Shown piece by piece: positions 17,089 to 27,212 of a DNA stretch of 64,000 nucleotides. Source of the DNA: Archaeoglobales archaeon (lineage in GTDB: Archaea; Halobacteriota; Archaeoglobi; Archaeoglobales; Archaeoglobaceae). The stretch's first letter is position 1. Each line of letters begins with the position of its first letter. The position numbers were made by a program, and so were the translations under genes. The stretch lies in the NCBI GenBank assembly GCA_030055525.1, contig JASFYJ010000001.1, positions 214,616-278,615 of the forward strand, read 5' to 3'. A model generated the notes under the pieces. That model had not been told where the DNA came from. It made no database searches and worked only from the letters and a program-made list of their open reading frames with translations.

Positions 17089-19335
17089 ATGGAAGAGTAC
17101 CTAGGAAGGTTGGCGAAGTTCGTAGCAGAGAGGCCAGGATTGGTAGTATCTGTCGTAGCCTTAATACTAATTTTTTCAGCTATCTCCGCTCAAAACGTTT
17201 CAATGAGCACAGGTACTGGTTCGATGTTTCCAAAGGATAACCCAATATACCTGCAATACAAGATGTATGAGAGAAACTTTGGTGTTGGTGCACAAAGTTT
17301 ATTCATCTTAATAAAAGGGGATAGAGTAATAAGCAAAGAAGTTTACGATTACATGCTTCAACTACAGAACAGAATAGAGCAGATCGAAGGTGTCGGTGCT
17401 ACAACCTCGCCAGCATCAATTATTGTTGCATTTAATGGTTTTTTACCAGATAGTGATGTTGAGTTAGAAAAGCTAACTGAAACATATGCATCAAATTTAG
17501 CACCCAAACAAACTTTGGCACTCATAATGATTCCACTTAAAACTTCAGATGTTGACATGCAAAAATCGATAGCAAAGCAGATAGAAAAAATCATTGAGTC
17601 GACCTCGTTACCACCAGGTGTAGCCCTTGAACTTACGGGCTCCGCAGCTCTAAGCGTTCAGCTAGAAAGAGAGATAATGAAAAGCCTTGGAGTTACAATG
17701 ACTGTATCGATTCTATCCATGGTCCTGATACTCTACATAACATTCAGCGGAGCTGTCAGAAGAAAGGTTACAGCATTTGCACCGCTTATAATTTCAGTGA
17801 TGTCTGTACAAATACTCTATGGCTTGATGCCTCTAATGGGTATTCCCCTATCTGAGCACACAAATGGAGCCTTACCGATGCTTATAGGCCTTGCAATAGA
17901 GTACGGAGCACAACTTCAGAATAGATACGAGGAAGAAAGAAGAAAAGGCAACAAACCAAACGAGGCTGCAGTTATAGCGACTACAAGAACCGGATTGGCA
18001 ATAATTATGGCCCTACTAACTACGATAGTTGGATTCATGTCCATGTTGGCTCCGGGCATTCCAGCTATGTCAGATTTTGGTATAATCGCATCTTTTGGTC
18101 TGATACTAGCTTACATACTCACTATAACTTTCCTACCTGCAGCACTAAAGTTGCTGGACGAAAAAAATCTTTTAGAAAATAACAACTCTGCAAAAGCGAA
18201 AAATAAGAAAGTTAAAGAGTTAGGTTATTTGGAAAAGTCTCTGGAAAGTATTGCAACTTTTACAGCAAAAAGACCGCTTGGAATCCTTGTTGGTACAACT
18301 GTAATTGTCATTCTTGGCCTTTACGCTTCACAGTTTGTTGAACTTGAAACAAACTACAACAAGTACATACCTCAAGATCTACCATCGATAGTGAGATTCA
18401 AGGAACTTGAAAGAACCGTCGGTGGGCAGGCGGTTTATACGCTCGTGTTGAATATAGATGAGTTAAATTCCGAAACTCTTGAGAAGATAAAAGAACTTTC
18501 AGATTATATAGTCTCTAGAGAAGAGCTCGTTTATGACTACAACTCCCTGACTAAGCTCGTAGATGATGTTGCAAAAAATTACGACTTAAAAGTTTCAGAT
18601 CGATTGATTAACAAGGTTATTGAAGCTGCTGGAGAGAAGCAGCTTGCGATGTACATATCGGGAAATCAACTTGCAGTTCATTTCTACTCCGATGCCGATA
18701 CGCATTCAGAATACATAAAGCTTTATGATTCCTTGAAAAAAGATGTACGCTTTTACGGATTCTACGATTACTACATAACTGGCTCACCAGTGCTTTTTGG
18801 CGAGATGGGTAGAATAATGATAGATGGACAGACAAAGATGACCTACGTAGCATACTTCCTGATTTTAGTTCTCCTTCTCTGCATTTACAGATCGATAAGA
18901 AAGGCTATCGTTCCGCTGATCGCAATAACTTCAGTTATAGGAGTAATGAACCTTATAATGTTCGTTTTTGGAGTTAAGCAGACCATGATGTCTATAGCTT
19001 TAAACAGCATAACTTTAGGTCTTGGAATCGACTTCTCGATCCACATTTTAGAGAGATATTTTGAAGAGAGAAGAAATCTCGACCCTATAGCTTCAGTAAG
19101 AAGAACTATCGAAAGAACTGGAAAAGCAATAACCACTTCAGCTTTAACAATGGCAGGAGGTTTTGGGTCACTAATGTTCTCATCTTTTCCGATATTGAGG
19201 GACTTTGGATTCATAGCTCTTGTTTCGATCTTATTCAGCCTAATTGCAGCACTTACAGTAGTTCCAGCATTCCTCATAGTTACTGAGAGAGTTTCCAATA
19301 AAAATATATTTAGGATCAACAACTCAAAATCATGA
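17089..19335 (+). CDS. RND-superfamily (MMPL/HAE3-type) exporter
   Basis: 748 residues with the duplicated RND layout: one N-terminal helix, a large extracytoplasmic loop, five clustered helices (MTVSILSMVLILYITFSG onward), then the same again (helix near 400, second loop, helices from 595). GLAIEYGAQLQNRYEEE and GLGIDFSIHILERYFEE are the equivalent helix-4 motifs carrying acidic residues of the proton relay. Archaeal members of this group are linked to hydrophobic compound export, but the substrate is unknown. Cotranscribed with the surface protein and probably controlled by the divergent TrmB gene. Confidence 0.88.
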   Translation: MEEYLGRLAKFVAERPGLVVSVVALILIFSAISAQNVSMSTGTGSMFPKDNPIYLQYKMYERNFGVGAQSLFILIKGDRVISKEVYDYMLQLQNRIEQIEGVGATTSPASIIVAFNGFLPDSDVELEKLTETYASNLAPKQTLALIMIPLKTSDVDMQKSIAKQIEKIIESTSLPPGVALELTGSAALSVQLEREIMKSLGVTMTVSILSMVLILYITFSGAVRRKVTAFAPLIISVMSVQILYGLMPLMGIPLSEHTNGALPMLIGLAIEYGAQLQNRYEEERRKGNKPNEAAVIATTRTGLAIIMALLTTIVGFMSMLAPGIPAMSDFGIIASFGLILAYILTITFLPAALKLLDEKNLLENNNSAKAKNKKVKELGYLEKSLESIATFTAKRPLGILVGTTVIVILGLYASQFVELETNYNKYIPQDLPSIVRFKELERTVGGQAVYTLVLNIDELNSETLEKIKELSDYIVSREELVYDYNSLTKLVDDVAKNYDLKVSDRLINKVIEAAGEKQLAMYISGNQLAVHFYSDADTHSEYIKLYDSLKKDVRFYGFYDYYITGSPVLFGEMGRIMIDGQTKMTYVAYFLILVLLLCIYRSIRKAIVPLIAITSVIGVMNLIMFVFGVKQTMMSIALNSITLGLGIDFSIHILERYFEERRNLDPIASVRRTIERTGKAITTSALTMAGGFGSLMFSSFPILRDFGFIALVSILFSLIAALTVVPAFLIVTERVSNKNIFRINNSKS
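19303..19313 (+). promoter_or_regulatory. TATA box of F420-type oxidoreductase gene
   Basis: AAATATATTTA inside the 3' end of the exporter gene, centred about 24 bases before ATG 19332. The oxidoreductase is thus probably transcribed independently despite overlapping the exporter stop. Confidence 0.45.
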
Positions 19336-20363
19336 AGTTCGGAATGCTAATATCTCCACCTCTGCAAAGTATTGAGAGAGCCTTAAAAATTGCTGAAATG
19401 AGCGAAGAGGCGGGTTTTGACTCTCTGGTGGTTCCGGATCATACACTGATGGTTCCCCCAGGATATACGCCAAGCGCGATGGTACTACTATCTCTTTTAG
19501 CCTCAAAAACACAGAAGGTATCAATAGGCACCGGAGTTACAGATGTCGTGAGGTACCATCCATCTATACTAGCCCAATTTTTCGCAACACTTGAAAATAT
19601 CGCGCCTAGCAGAATATTTCTCGGCTTGGGTGCAGGAGAAGCGATGAACATAAAACCCTTTGGGATAAATTGGGAAAAACCTCTTTCCACGTTAAGAGAG
19701 GGAATAGAAGTTATAAAAAAGCTTTGGAGTGGCGAAAGATTCAGTTATGATGGAAAAGTGTTTAGGATGAGGGATGCCTTTCTTCAGGTGAAACCTACAA
19801 GTAAGATGCCGATATATCTTGGCGCCAACGGAAAGAAAAGTCGAGAACTTTGTGGAGAGCTTTGCGATGGCTGGATGCCTATAGCTGAGACTCCAAAGAC
19901 TTACAAAGAAAATCTAGAGGATGTAAAGCGTGGAGCTGAAAGAGCTGGAAGATCTATAGATGAGATAGATACCGCACTCCAGATATACACTGCAATCGAT
20001 GAAGACAGAGATAAAGCTATCCAGAGAGCACGTCAATTTGCTGGCGTTATATTTTCAGCTATTGAAAAAGCAGAACAGGCAGGTTACAATGTGGATATAC
20101 CGAAAGATATTTCAAAAAAGTTCTATTTTGATCAGTTACTTGTTAGGGATGATATGCTGATTCAATTTCTTCATATGTCTTCTTACGCGACAGATGAAAT
20201 GATAGAAGACTTCTTCATAGCCGGAAACCCCCAAGATTGTGAACAGAAAATTGAAGAGTTCAGAAAAGTTGGAGTGAAGCATCTGATGATTATAAATGTT
20301 GGGCCAGATCCAAAGTTTGTTTTGAAAGTTTTCAAAGAGAAGGTAATACCAAGTTTTCGATGA
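19332..20363 (+). CDS. LLM-class F420-dependent oxidoreductase (Mer-like paralogue)
   Basis: 343-residue luciferase-fold protein of the F420-binding branch. It has FGMLISPPLQSIERALKIAE, VVPDHTL, SIGTGVTDVVRYHPS, LGLGAGEAMNIKPFGI and IYLGANGKKSRELCGELCDGW. The family includes methylenetetrahydromethanopterin reductase (Mer), F420-dependent alcohol dehydrogenase and glucose-6-phosphate dehydrogenase. True Mer is shorter and differs in the GPGDK/IGPG region, so Mer is not claimed. It overlaps the exporter stop by 4 bases but has its own TATA box. Substrate unknown. Confidence 0.82.
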   Translation: MKFGMLISPPLQSIERALKIAEMSEEAGFDSLVVPDHTLMVPPGYTPSAMVLLSLLASKTQKVSIGTGVTDVVRYHPSILAQFFATLENIAPSRIFLGLGAGEAMNIKPFGINWEKPLSTLREGIEVIKKLWSGERFSYDGKVFRMRDAFLQVKPTSKMPIYLGANGKKSRELCGELCDGWMPIAETPKTYKENLEDVKRGAERAGRSIDEIDTALQIYTAIDEDRDKAIQRARQFAGVIFSAIEKAEQAGYNVDIPKDISKKFYFDQLLVRDDMLIQFLHMSSYATDEMIEDFFIAGNPQDCEQKIEEFRKVGVKHLMIINVGPDPKFVLKVFKEKVIPSFR

Positions 20364-20430
20364 GGCTGCAGAAGGAAGATCGACATCAGTATGTTGAAAG
20401 ACACTAAGCACCCCCTTAATCAGTCGAAAC

Positions 20431-20440
20431 TATTTTTAAG
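20431..20440 (+). promoter_or_regulatory. TATA box of ilvE
   Basis: TATTTTTAAG centred about 27 bases upstream of ATG 20463. This decides the start against the longer frame beginning at 20391, which would include the promoter. Confidence 0.55.
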
Positions 20441-20462
20441 CTTAAACCTATGCTTCAATACG

Positions 20463-21341
20463 ATGTCTGAACTGGTTGTGTACATAAACGGAGAGTTCGT
20501 TCCAGAGAGCCAAGCAAAAATTAGTGTCTTTGATCACGGTTTTCTCTACGGAGACGGAGTTTTTGAGGGGATAAGAGCTTACAACGGCAAAATTTTCAAA
20601 TTATGGGAGCATTTGGATAGACTTTATGACTCTGCAAAGGCAATAGACCTCAAAATACCTTTTTCTAAAGAAGAATTTGCAAAACTTATAATTGAAACTT
20701 TAAGGAGAAACAAGCTTAGAGATGCCTACATTAGACCAATAGTTAGCAGAGGCTTTGGGGATCTTGGACTAGATCCAAGAAAATGCAGCAAGCCAACAGT
20801 GATAATTATAACTAGACCTTGGGACAAGCTTTATGGAGATCTTTACGATAGGGGTCTTAAAGCTGTTACTGTTGCTGTAAGGAGAAATTCAATCGATTCT
20901 CTGCCACCAAACATTAAATCTCTAAATTATCTGAACAACGTGCTCGCAAAGATTGAGGCGAACGCTAAAGGTGGAGATGAGGCAATCTTTTTAGATAAAA
21001 ATGGCTACATCTCTGAAGGGAGTGGCGACAACGTCTTTATAGTAAAGCGGGGCGTAATATTAACCCCTCCAACGCTTAACAATCTGAGAGGTATAACAAG
21101 AGAAGTCGTGATTGAACTGATCCAGAAACTTGGAATTCCATTCAAGGAAGTTAACCTCAGCCTTTACGATCTATACACTGCAGATGAAGTTTTTGTAACT
21201 GGTACAGCAGCTGAGATTGCACCGATTGTATGGATAGATGGCAGACACATAGGCGATGGAAAACCAGGAGAGATAACCAAGAGATTGATGGTGGAATTTC
21301 AGAAGTTAACAGAAACGGAAGGGGTGCCAATCTACGAGTGA
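20463..21341 (+). CDS. ilvE: Branched-chain amino acid aminotransferase
   Basis: Class IV PLP aminotransferase, last step of Val/Leu/Ile synthesis. 292 aa from ATG 20463, giving the family N-terminus [17 protein letters not shown]. Visible are [20 protein letters not shown], the PLP lysine in [24 protein letters not shown] and [13 protein letters not shown]. Upstream residues of the longer frame are promoter sequence. The ACT-protein and homoserine dehydrogenase genes follow on the same strand, suggesting an amino-acid biosynthesis operon. Confidence 0.93.
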   Translation: MSELVVYINGEFVPESQAKISVFDHGFLYGDGVFEGIRAYNGKIFKLWEHLDRLYDSAKAIDLKIPFSKEEFAKLIIETLRRNKLRDAYIRPIVSRGFGDLGLDPRKCSKPTVIIITRPWDKLYGDLYDRGLKAVTVAVRRNSIDSLPPNIKSLNYLNNVLAKIEANAKGGDEAIFLDKNGYISEGSGDNVFIVKRGVILTPPTLNNLRGITREVVIELIQKLGIPFKEVNLSLYDLYTADEVFVTGTAAEIAPIVWIDGRHIGDGKPGEITKRLMVEFQKLTETEGVPIYE

Positions 21342-21354
21342 GAAAATAGTCACA

Positions 21355-21840
21355 TTGATAGTTGAGCTGGAAGATAAACCTGGGCAACTTTTAAAAACTC
21401 TTGAGCCAATTTCAAGGCTTGGAGGTAATATAGTAGGTATAATCCACCAGAGAGGGAAGAAAACTCCACTAAACCGAATACCCGTAGAAATAACGATCAA
21501 GATAGATGCAAAAAAGATTTTAGAACTGAAACAGAAGTTTGAAAGCGAAGGAATAATCTTAAGAAGTATAGACGAAATCAGCTTGATCTACTCAACCACA
21601 ATTCTGCTCATAGGGCACGTGATACACACAGACATGAGCGACACTGTGATGAAGATCGATTCAAACGATGCAGAGTGCGTCGAAATTATAATGAGCATGC
21701 CAAAACAAAACAATCCATCAACGGCCTTGCTGACGATAGCTGCTAGAAGTGAAGAAGCTTTAAGAGAGGCTGTTGAGAGGCTTAAAAAAGTCTGTAATTT
21801 GAAGGGAATAGAAGTCATCGAGCCAGTAGAGGAATTATGA
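21355..21840 (+). CDS. ACT-domain regulatory protein paired with homoserine dehydrogenase
   Basis: 161 residues. The N-terminal ACT domain (VELEDKPGQLLKTLEPISRLGGNI) normally binds amino acids; the second half is ACT-like as well (LLTIAARSEEALREAVERL). It overlaps hom by 4 bases. This gene pair recurs in archaea, where the ACT protein is presumed to confer feedback control on homoserine dehydrogenase. The first usable codon is TTG 21355, 13 bases after the ilvE stop; no ATG or GTG fits, so the start is less certain. Confidence 0.82.
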   Translation: MIVELEDKPGQLLKTLEPISRLGGNIVGIIHQRGKKTPLNRIPVEITIKIDAKKILELKQKFESEGIILRSIDEISLIYSTTILLIGHVIHTDMSDTVMKIDSNDAECVEIIMSMPKQNNPSTALLTIAARSEEALREAVERLKKVCNLKGIEVIEPVEEL

Positions 21841-22817
21841 TTAGGATAGGTATCGTTGGATTTGGAGTAGTTGGACAAGGATTCGTAGAGTTGCTTATTT
21901 CGAAAAAAAATGAGGTTTCAAAGATGATAGGAGATTTCAAAGTAGAGTTCATCGCGGACTCAAAGAGCTCAATTTCGGGAGATTTCGAACTTGATGAAGC
22001 TTTAAAGCTCAAAAAGATGACAGGAAGATTGAAAGATGACAAAAAACCGCAAGAATTAGTTGAAGATGCAGAATACGATGTTCTGATTGAGTGCTCGGTT
22101 ACAAAACTCGAAGGTGGGGATGCGTTAAGATACATAAAAACTGCTTTAAAAAAAGGTAGCCATGTTGTTACTTCAAACAAAGGACCACTTGTTGCTGAAT
22201 TTGAAGAACTCATGAAAATTGCAGAGAAAAATGACGTGAAGCTGATGTATGAAGCAACAGTCGGAGCAGCGATCCCGGTTATAAGAGTTGCAAAGGGCTA
22301 TTTAAAAACCTTCACAATAAAGAGTGTTTACGGCATATTGAATGGGACATGCAATTACATACTATCTAGGATGGAAGAAGAAGGATTGGACTTCAATCAG
22401 GTACTAAGTGAAGCTGTAGAGCTTGGAATCGCCGAAACTGATGCAAGCTACGATATAGAAGGTATAGACGCTGCCATAAAGCTTGTCATCTTAGCGAACA
22501 CAGTTGGTATAAGGGCAAAATTCGACGAAGTTTACAGGAAGGGAATAAGTTATATAACTCCTGAAGCTTTCAGGATAGCGAACGAGAAGGATTACACTAT
22601 AAGGCTCGTCGCCGAAGCAAGTAAAGATAAGCTTTCAGTAGCTCCAAGGCTAGTCAAAAAATCCCATCCACTTTCTATCAAAGGTACGATGAACGTTGTA
22701 GTCTTTAAAACTGAAGAGGCTGGAGAGTTATATTTAGCTGGCAGAGGAGCTGGTAAGTATGAAACAGCCTCGGCAATGATATCTGATATGGTGCATATAT
22801 ATGCTCCATCTAGCTAA
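21837..22817 (+). CDS. hom: Homoserine dehydrogenase
   Basis: NAD(P)-dependent reduction of aspartate semialdehyde to homoserine, leading to Thr and Met. Rossmann motif GIVGFGVVGQGFVE at the N-terminus, SNKGPLVAEF, GILNGTCNYILSRM and the catalytic-domain stretch DIEGIDAAIKL are all present. At 326 aa it lacks the C-terminal ACT domain of longer enzymes; the separate ACT protein upstream probably supplies regulation. Its last 17 bases overlap the prepilin peptidase gene. Confidence 0.93.
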   Translation: MIRIGIVGFGVVGQGFVELLISKKNEVSKMIGDFKVEFIADSKSSISGDFELDEALKLKKMTGRLKDDKKPQELVEDAEYDVLIECSVTKLEGGDALRYIKTALKKGSHVVTSNKGPLVAEFEELMKIAEKNDVKLMYEATVGAAIPVIRVAKGYLKTFTIKSVYGILNGTCNYILSRMEEEGLDFNQVLSEAVELGIAETDASYDIEGIDAAIKLVILANTVGIRAKFDEVYRKGISYITPEAFRIANEKDYTIRLVAEASKDKLSVAPRLVKKSHPLSIKGTMNVVVFKTEEAGELYLAGRGAGKYETASAMISDMVHIYAPSS

Positions 22818-23520
22818 GTTTGCGATCGTTTTATCTTTTCTACTATATGCATGCTGGCTTGATATTAAAAGCAGAACAGTTCCAAACAAGGTTTGGAAGT
22901 TCATGCTGATCTTTGCAGCACCAATCACCTTTATTGAGATGGCGAGTTATGTTACAAGTTTTCCATATTTATTGATTACGGTTTCTTTTGCAATTCTAAC
23001 GATCGCACTAGCTTACGTTCTTTATGCATTAGGAGCTTACGGTGGAGCTGATGCTAAAGCCATAATGTGCTTAGCCATTCTATTTCCAGTTTATCCAAAA
23101 TTTTCGATTTTTCCAATACTAGATTCGATCAGCTTCAATTTCGGATTTGCATCTCTAGCAAACTCCGTTTTAGCTGCACCGATTTTGATGGCATTCATGT
23201 TTTTCAGAAATTTGACTAAAGAAGGTATCTCAGAGATGAAAAAAAGCCCTTTATATTTCTTCGTTGGCTATAGAGTTGACGTTGACAGCATACCTAGATT
23301 CCACAACCTTCTTGAGGTGGTAGACGAAGGCAAAATTAAGAGATTAAAAAGAGGTATTGAAGCTAACGATGAGCTTATTAACGCCATAAAGAATTCAAAA
23401 ATTCAAAAAATCTGGGTGACACCAGCATTGCCATTTATAGTGTTCATAACAGCTGGCTACGTTCTTGCATTTTTTGTAGGAGATGTTTTATTTTATATCG
23501 TGTCCATTTTGCTTCACTGA
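22801..23520 (+). CDS. A24-family prepilin peptidase
   Basis: 239-residue integral membrane aspartyl protease that removes class III signal peptides from archaeal pilins or archaellins. The two catalytic aspartates are visible: LDIKSRTVPNKVW (about residue 21) and GAYGGADAKA (about 83), each beside membrane helices. A long cytoplasmic insert follows (about 140-210) before the last helix. The pilin-like protein at 61844 is a possible substrate in the same genome. Its ATG lies within the last codons of hom. Confidence 0.85.
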   Translation: MLHLAKFAIVLSFLLYACWLDIKSRTVPNKVWKFMLIFAAPITFIEMASYVTSFPYLLITVSFAILTIALAYVLYALGAYGGADAKAIMCLAILFPVYPKFSIFPILDSISFNFGFASLANSVLAAPILMAFMFFRNLTKEGISEMKKSPLYFFVGYRVDVDSIPRFHNLLEVVDEGKIKRLKRGIEANDELINAIKNSKIQKIWVTPALPFIVFITAGYVLAFFVGDVLFYIVSILLH

Positions 23521-23522
23521 AA

Positions 23523-23567
23523 GTTTTATATATCGTTCAGAAAATGAAGCTGAAAAACAACAGGAGG
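23523..23567 (+). promoter_or_regulatory. tuf promoter and ribosome binding site
   Basis: GTTTTATATAT (23523-23533) is a TATA box placing transcription near 23555. AGGAGG (23562-23567) is a strong ribosome binding site ten bases before ATG 23578. Unlike most genes here, tuf has a real leader, as expected for a highly translated gene. Confidence 0.6.
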
Positions 23568-23577
23568 TTGATGAAGT

Positions 23578-24849
23578 ATGCCTAAGGAGAAGGAGCACAT
23601 CAATGTGGCTTTCATTGGACATATAGATGCGGGAAAGAGTACGACCGTTGGTAGATTGCTCTATGAAACCGGAGAAATTCCAGAGCACGTTATTGAAAAA
23701 TTAAGGAAAGAAGCTGAAGAAAAGGGTAAAGCCACCTTCGAGTTTGCATGGGTGATGGATCATTTAAAGGAGGAAAGAGAAAGAGGTATTACGATAGATG
23801 TGTCTCACAGAAAGTTCCAGACGCAGAAATACTACATTACTATCGTTGACTGCCCAGGACACAGGGACTTCATTAAGAACATGATTACAGGAGCTTCGCA
23901 AGCAGATGCTGCTGTTCTTGTAGTAGATGCAGTGGAAAAAGTGCAGGCACAGACGAGAGAGCATGTTTTCCTCGCAAGAACTCTTGGCATAAACCAGCTG
24001 ATCGTTTTGATAAACAAAATGGATAGGGTAAACTACGACAAAAAAGAGTACGAAGCTGCAAAAGATCAGGTAGCAAAGTTGTTAAGAATGGTAGGATACA
24101 AAGTTGAGGAGATCCCATTCATTCCAGCATCTTCATACTACGGTGAAAACATAGCGAAGAAGAGTACAAAGATGCCATGGTACAACGGTCCAACGCTTCT
24201 TGAAGCGTTCGATCTGCTTAAACCACCTCAGAAGCTCGTTGACAAGCCTTTAAGAATCCCGATCCAGGATGTTTACTCGATAAGTGGTGTTGGAACAGTT
24301 CCGGTTGGTAGAGTTGAGAGCGGTGTTTTAAAAGTAGGAGACAAGGTAGTATTCGAACCTGCAGGTGTTAGCGGTGAAGTTAAGAGTATCGAGATGCACC
24401 ATGAACCGATAAACGAAGCTTATCCAGGAGATAACATCGGATTCAACGTGAGAGGTGTTGCAAAGAAAGATCTAAGGAGAGGAGATGTAGCTGGGCACCC
24501 AGATAACCCGCCTACGGTTGCGAAAGATTTCACAGCCCAGATAGTTGTGCTACAGCACCCAACTGCAATCACTGTCGGCTACACTCCAGTTGTACATGCA
24601 CATACAGCACAGGTTGCATGCAAGTTCGTTGAGCTCATAAAGAAGATCGATCCAAGAACTGGTCAGACAAAAGAGGAGCATCCACAGTTCCTGAAGACTG
24701 GAGATGCAGCTGTTGTAAAACTCGAACCGCTAAAGCCGCTTTCGATTGAAAAAGTAAAAGACATTCCACCGCTTGGTAGGTTTGCTATAAGAGACATGGG
24801 AATGACTGTAGGGGCTGGAATGGTCCTCGAAATTACACCCAAGAAATAA
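23578..24849 (+). CDS. tuf: Translation elongation factor EF-1alpha
   Basis: GTPase that delivers aminoacyl-tRNA to the ribosome. G1 GHIDAGKST (P-loop), effector region with [10 protein letters not shown]3 [13 protein letters not shown]4 NKMD and G5 are complete, followed by domains 2 ([18 protein letters not shown]) and 3 ([14 protein letters not shown]). 423 aa is the archaeal length. rpsJ follows after 22 bases with a small hairpin between, the conserved archaeal tuf-rpsJ arrangement. Confidence 0.97.
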   Translation: MPKEKEHINVAFIGHIDAGKSTTVGRLLYETGEIPEHVIEKLRKEAEEKGKATFEFAWVMDHLKEERERGITIDVSHRKFQTQKYYITIVDCPGHRDFIKNMITGASQADAAVLVVDAVEKVQAQTREHVFLARTLGINQLIVLINKMDRVNYDKKEYEAAKDQVAKLLRMVGYKVEEIPFIPASSYYGENIAKKSTKMPWYNGPTLLEAFDLLKPPQKLVDKPLRIPIQDVYSISGVGTVPVGRVESGVLKVGDKVVFEPAGVSGEVKSIEMHHEPINEAYPGDNIGFNVRGVAKKDLRRGDVAGHPDNPPTVAKDFTAQIVVLQHPTAITVGYTPVVHAHTAQVACKFVELIKKIDPRTGQTKEEHPQFLKTGDAAVVKLEPLKPLSIEKVKDIPPLGRFAIRDMGMTVGAGMVLEITPKK

Positions 24850-24864
24850 CCAAATTTTTTTGGT
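24849..24864 (+). terminator. Hairpin with T-rich loop between tuf and rpsJ
   Basis: ACCAAA-TTTT-TTTGGT: perfect 6-base arms starting at the last base of the tuf stop. It could trim tuf/rpsJ transcript ratios as a weak terminator or processing site. The short AT-rich stem makes this tentative. Confidence 0.35.
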
Positions 24865-24871
24865 GTCTTGT

Positions 24872-25192
24872 ATGGCTATAAAAGGACCAAAGGCGAGGAT
24901 CAGACTTTCTGGTTTGAGTCCTGTAGATTTGGACAAGATATGTAATCAGATAAAAGAGATTGCAACCAAGACAGGGGTAGAAATTTGTGGTCCTGTGCCT
25001 TTACCCACAAGAAGACTCGTAGTTCCAACCCGCAAGTCTCCAGACGGGGAGGGGACGAATACATGGGATCACTGGGAAATGAGGGTTCATAGAAGGCTGA
25101 TTGATATAGCAGCTGATGAGAGAGCATTGAGACAGATAATGAGAATACAGGTGCCGAAAGACGTAAACATCGAGATTGTTCTAGAAAGCTGA
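24872..25192 (+). CDS. rpsJ: Ribosomal protein S10
   Basis: Small-subunit protein of the 30S head. [52 protein letters not shown] and [13 protein letters not shown] match archaeal S10 (uS10). ATG 24872 gives 106 aa, close to the usual 102; the frame could begin 12 bases earlier at 24860, inside the inverted repeat, which is less likely. Cotranscribed with tuf. Confidence 0.95.
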   Translation: MAIKGPKARIRLSGLSPVDLDKICNQIKEIATKTGVEICGPVPLPTRRLVVPTRKSPDGEGTNTWDHWEMRVHRRLIDIAADERALRQIMRIQVPKDVNIEIVLES

Positions 25193-25200
25193 TTTTCTGC

Positions 25201-26115
25201 ATGATATTTAAGATTGTATTCCTCGGCACTTCAGGTACTGTGCCGAGTTTAGATAGAAACACTTCATCTATTTTTGTACAAGTTGGAAAGGAAAGGATGC
25301 TTTTTGATTGCGGAGAAGGGACGCAAAGGCAGATAATGATTGCAAAACTAGGATTCAGAAACATAAACAACATCTTCATAACCCATCTCCACACTGATCA
25401 CTTCGCAGGCATCTTTGGCTTGATCGAAACGATGTCTTTGAACGACAGAAAAAACGACCTTAACATTTATTCTCCCAATTCCGAAATTATAAAGACGATC
25501 TTCGACCTTTTTGGCTACGATGGGCTAAGCTACAGAATAAACGTGAAGGAAGTGAAAGATGGTGTAGAGATCAAATTTGAAAATTTCAAAGTTCTTGCAT
25601 TTAAAACTGAACACCTAGTACCAAGCGTCGGTTATGCGATAATAGAGAACGAGAGAAGAGGGAAGTTCAACAGGGAGATGGCGGAAAAAGTATTCGGTAT
25701 ACCCCCTGGGCCACTTTATTCAAAGATTGCAAGAGGAGAGAGCATAATCTGGAACGGCAAAGTCATAACTCCAGAGATGATTCTAGGAGAACCTAAAAAG
25801 GGGAGAAAAGTAGTTTATACAGGAGATACGAGACCTACAAAACGTACAGTAGAAGTTTCTAAAGATGCAGACATCCTAATTCACGACGCATCCTTTACCG
25901 AGGATTTGAGAGATTGGGCCGTTGAAAGTGGTCATTCTACGGCAAAAGAGGCGGCAATTGTTGCAAAAGAGGCGAACGTCAAAAAACTAATACTTACCCA
26001 CATAAGTGCAAGATACTCAAAAGATTCATCCTTCTTGATTGAGGAGGCGAAAAAAATCTTTGAGAACGTTGAAGTTGCAAAGGATTTCATGGATATTGAA
26101 GTACCACTAAACTAA
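25201..26115 (+). CDS. rnz: Ribonuclease Z
   Basis: Metallo-beta-lactamase-fold endonuclease that removes 3' trailers from tRNA precursors. The zinc motif [13 protein letters not shown], the leading [39 protein letters not shown], and the late THISARYS histidine motif are all tRNase Z hallmarks. 304 aa, the short form. Follows rpsJ by 8 bases and overlaps the convergent top6A by 9 bases. Confidence 0.93.
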   Translation: MIFKIVFLGTSGTVPSLDRNTSSIFVQVGKERMLFDCGEGTQRQIMIAKLGFRNINNIFITHLHTDHFAGIFGLIETMSLNDRKNDLNIYSPNSEIIKTIFDLFGYDGLSYRINVKEVKDGVEIKFENFKVLAFKTEHLVPSVGYAIIENERRGKFNREMAEKVFGIPPGPLYSKIARGESIIWNGKVITPEMILGEPKKGRKVVYTGDTRPTKRTVEVSKDADILIHDASFTEDLRDWAVESGHSTAKEAAIVAKEANVKKLILTHISARYSKDSSFLIEEAKKIFENVEVAKDFMDIEVPLN

Positions 26116-27189
26116 CCCCAATTCACTGAGTTTTTCTGGTAAATAAGTGTCAGTTACATAATCAAGTCCGTATTTCGCTAAAGCCTGCTGTTCTGATTTT
26201 TTGTTTATTTCGAGTTGTAAATTGACCTCCTTCCTCCAGAAATCACTGTTGAATCTAGGATCGGTCAGAATTGATCTCAAAGCTTTTATATCTTCGTCTG
26301 TAAGTTTGTCAGCCGGCAACTCGTATTTTAGAATGTCCGATGGCAATATTCCTATGAACCTTGCAGAAGGGGTTGCAAGGTATTCAGAAAGATGGGCTGA
26401 TTTTATACTACCGTAAGCAACGCTTGCAAAAATTCTGTAACTCCAGGGATCGCCATCAGTGAAGACGACTACAGGTAAATTTAGTTCCATGTTCATCCTT
26501 CTCAGCAACCTTCTTGTACTTCTAGCAGGCTGGCCTTTCAAATGGACGATTATTGCATCAAACTTCTCATCAAAACCGTTTTCAACAAGTCTGTCTCTCA
26601 TACCTCCCGTTTCTACAGCGATTACGAATTTCGCATCACATTCAACAAATTCTATCTTGTCAACATCTACGGGTATCTGGTATCCTCCCTCACCTACATC
26701 ATCCTGGCAATGTATCTCTTTCGTGCCTCTCCTCGTCTCTTCCCTTATCTTTATTGGCCCTATTATTGTCGCACCATCCTCCTCCGGACGGATGTGGAAA
26801 TGTTCCCTTTGAAAAGATGTTAAGATTTCAAGATCCTCTATGAGTCTATCGCTTTCATCCTGCTCATCAAACTTCGCTAGCCCCCAGCCTTCAGAGATGT
26901 AATAAAGCTCTCTAAGAGTTGAAGATTTATTTTGATTTAACTGTTCCTTCAAAAATCCAATTACATAAAGCATCCTCAAAATCATGTTCGCCCCCTTAAC
27001 ACTCTTTGCAGATCTTACAGAAGTCCTATCCCCGTAAACCCAAACTTCGCTCTCCTCTTTGAACTCTATGTTTTTTTTAGTCCTTGTTGCCACATCAAGT
27101 TCTGGAACTTGGCCATTTGAAAGCTGATCGTAAATTCTTTCGACTATTCGAATCAGTTCAGCCAAACATTTTCTTTCGATTTCTCTCAT
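26107..27189 (-). CDS. top6A: DNA topoisomerase VI subunit A
   Basis: Catalytic subunit of the type IIB topoisomerase, Spo11-related. The catalytic tyrosine lies in [13 protein letters not shown]; the Toprim domain follows with VAVETGGM and [13 protein letters not shown] (metal-binding acids). 360 aa is standard. Subunit B is not adjacent, unlike many archaea where the two are neighbours; A. fulgidus also keeps them apart. A TATA-like element (minus-strand AAATTTAATTTTC, 27208-27220) about 25 bases upstream suggests independent transcription. Confidence 0.95.
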   Translation of the reverse strand: MREIERKCLAELIRIVERIYDQLSNGQVPELDVATRTKKNIEFKEESEVWVYGDRTSVRSAKSVKGANMILRMLYVIGFLKEQLNQNKSSTLRELYYISEGWGLAKFDEQDESDRLIEDLEILTSFQREHFHIRPEEDGATIIGPIKIREETRRGTKEIHCQDDVGEGGYQIPVDVDKIEFVECDAKFVIAVETGGMRDRLVENGFDEKFDAIIVHLKGQPARSTRRLLRRMNMELNLPVVVFTDGDPWSYRIFASVAYGSIKSAHLSEYLATPSARFIGILPSDILKYELPADKLTDEDIKALRSILTDPRFNSDFWRKEVNLQLEINKKSEQQALAKYGLDYVTDTYLPEKLSELGLV

Positions 27190-27212
27190 CGAAAAAAGTA
27201 GCCTGCTGAAAA

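Noticed and set aside
19332-20363. Assignment as methylenetetrahydromethanopterin reductase (Mer)
   Set aside because: Same fold and cofactor class, but longer and different in the Mer-specific substrate region; only the F420-dependent LLM class can be supported.
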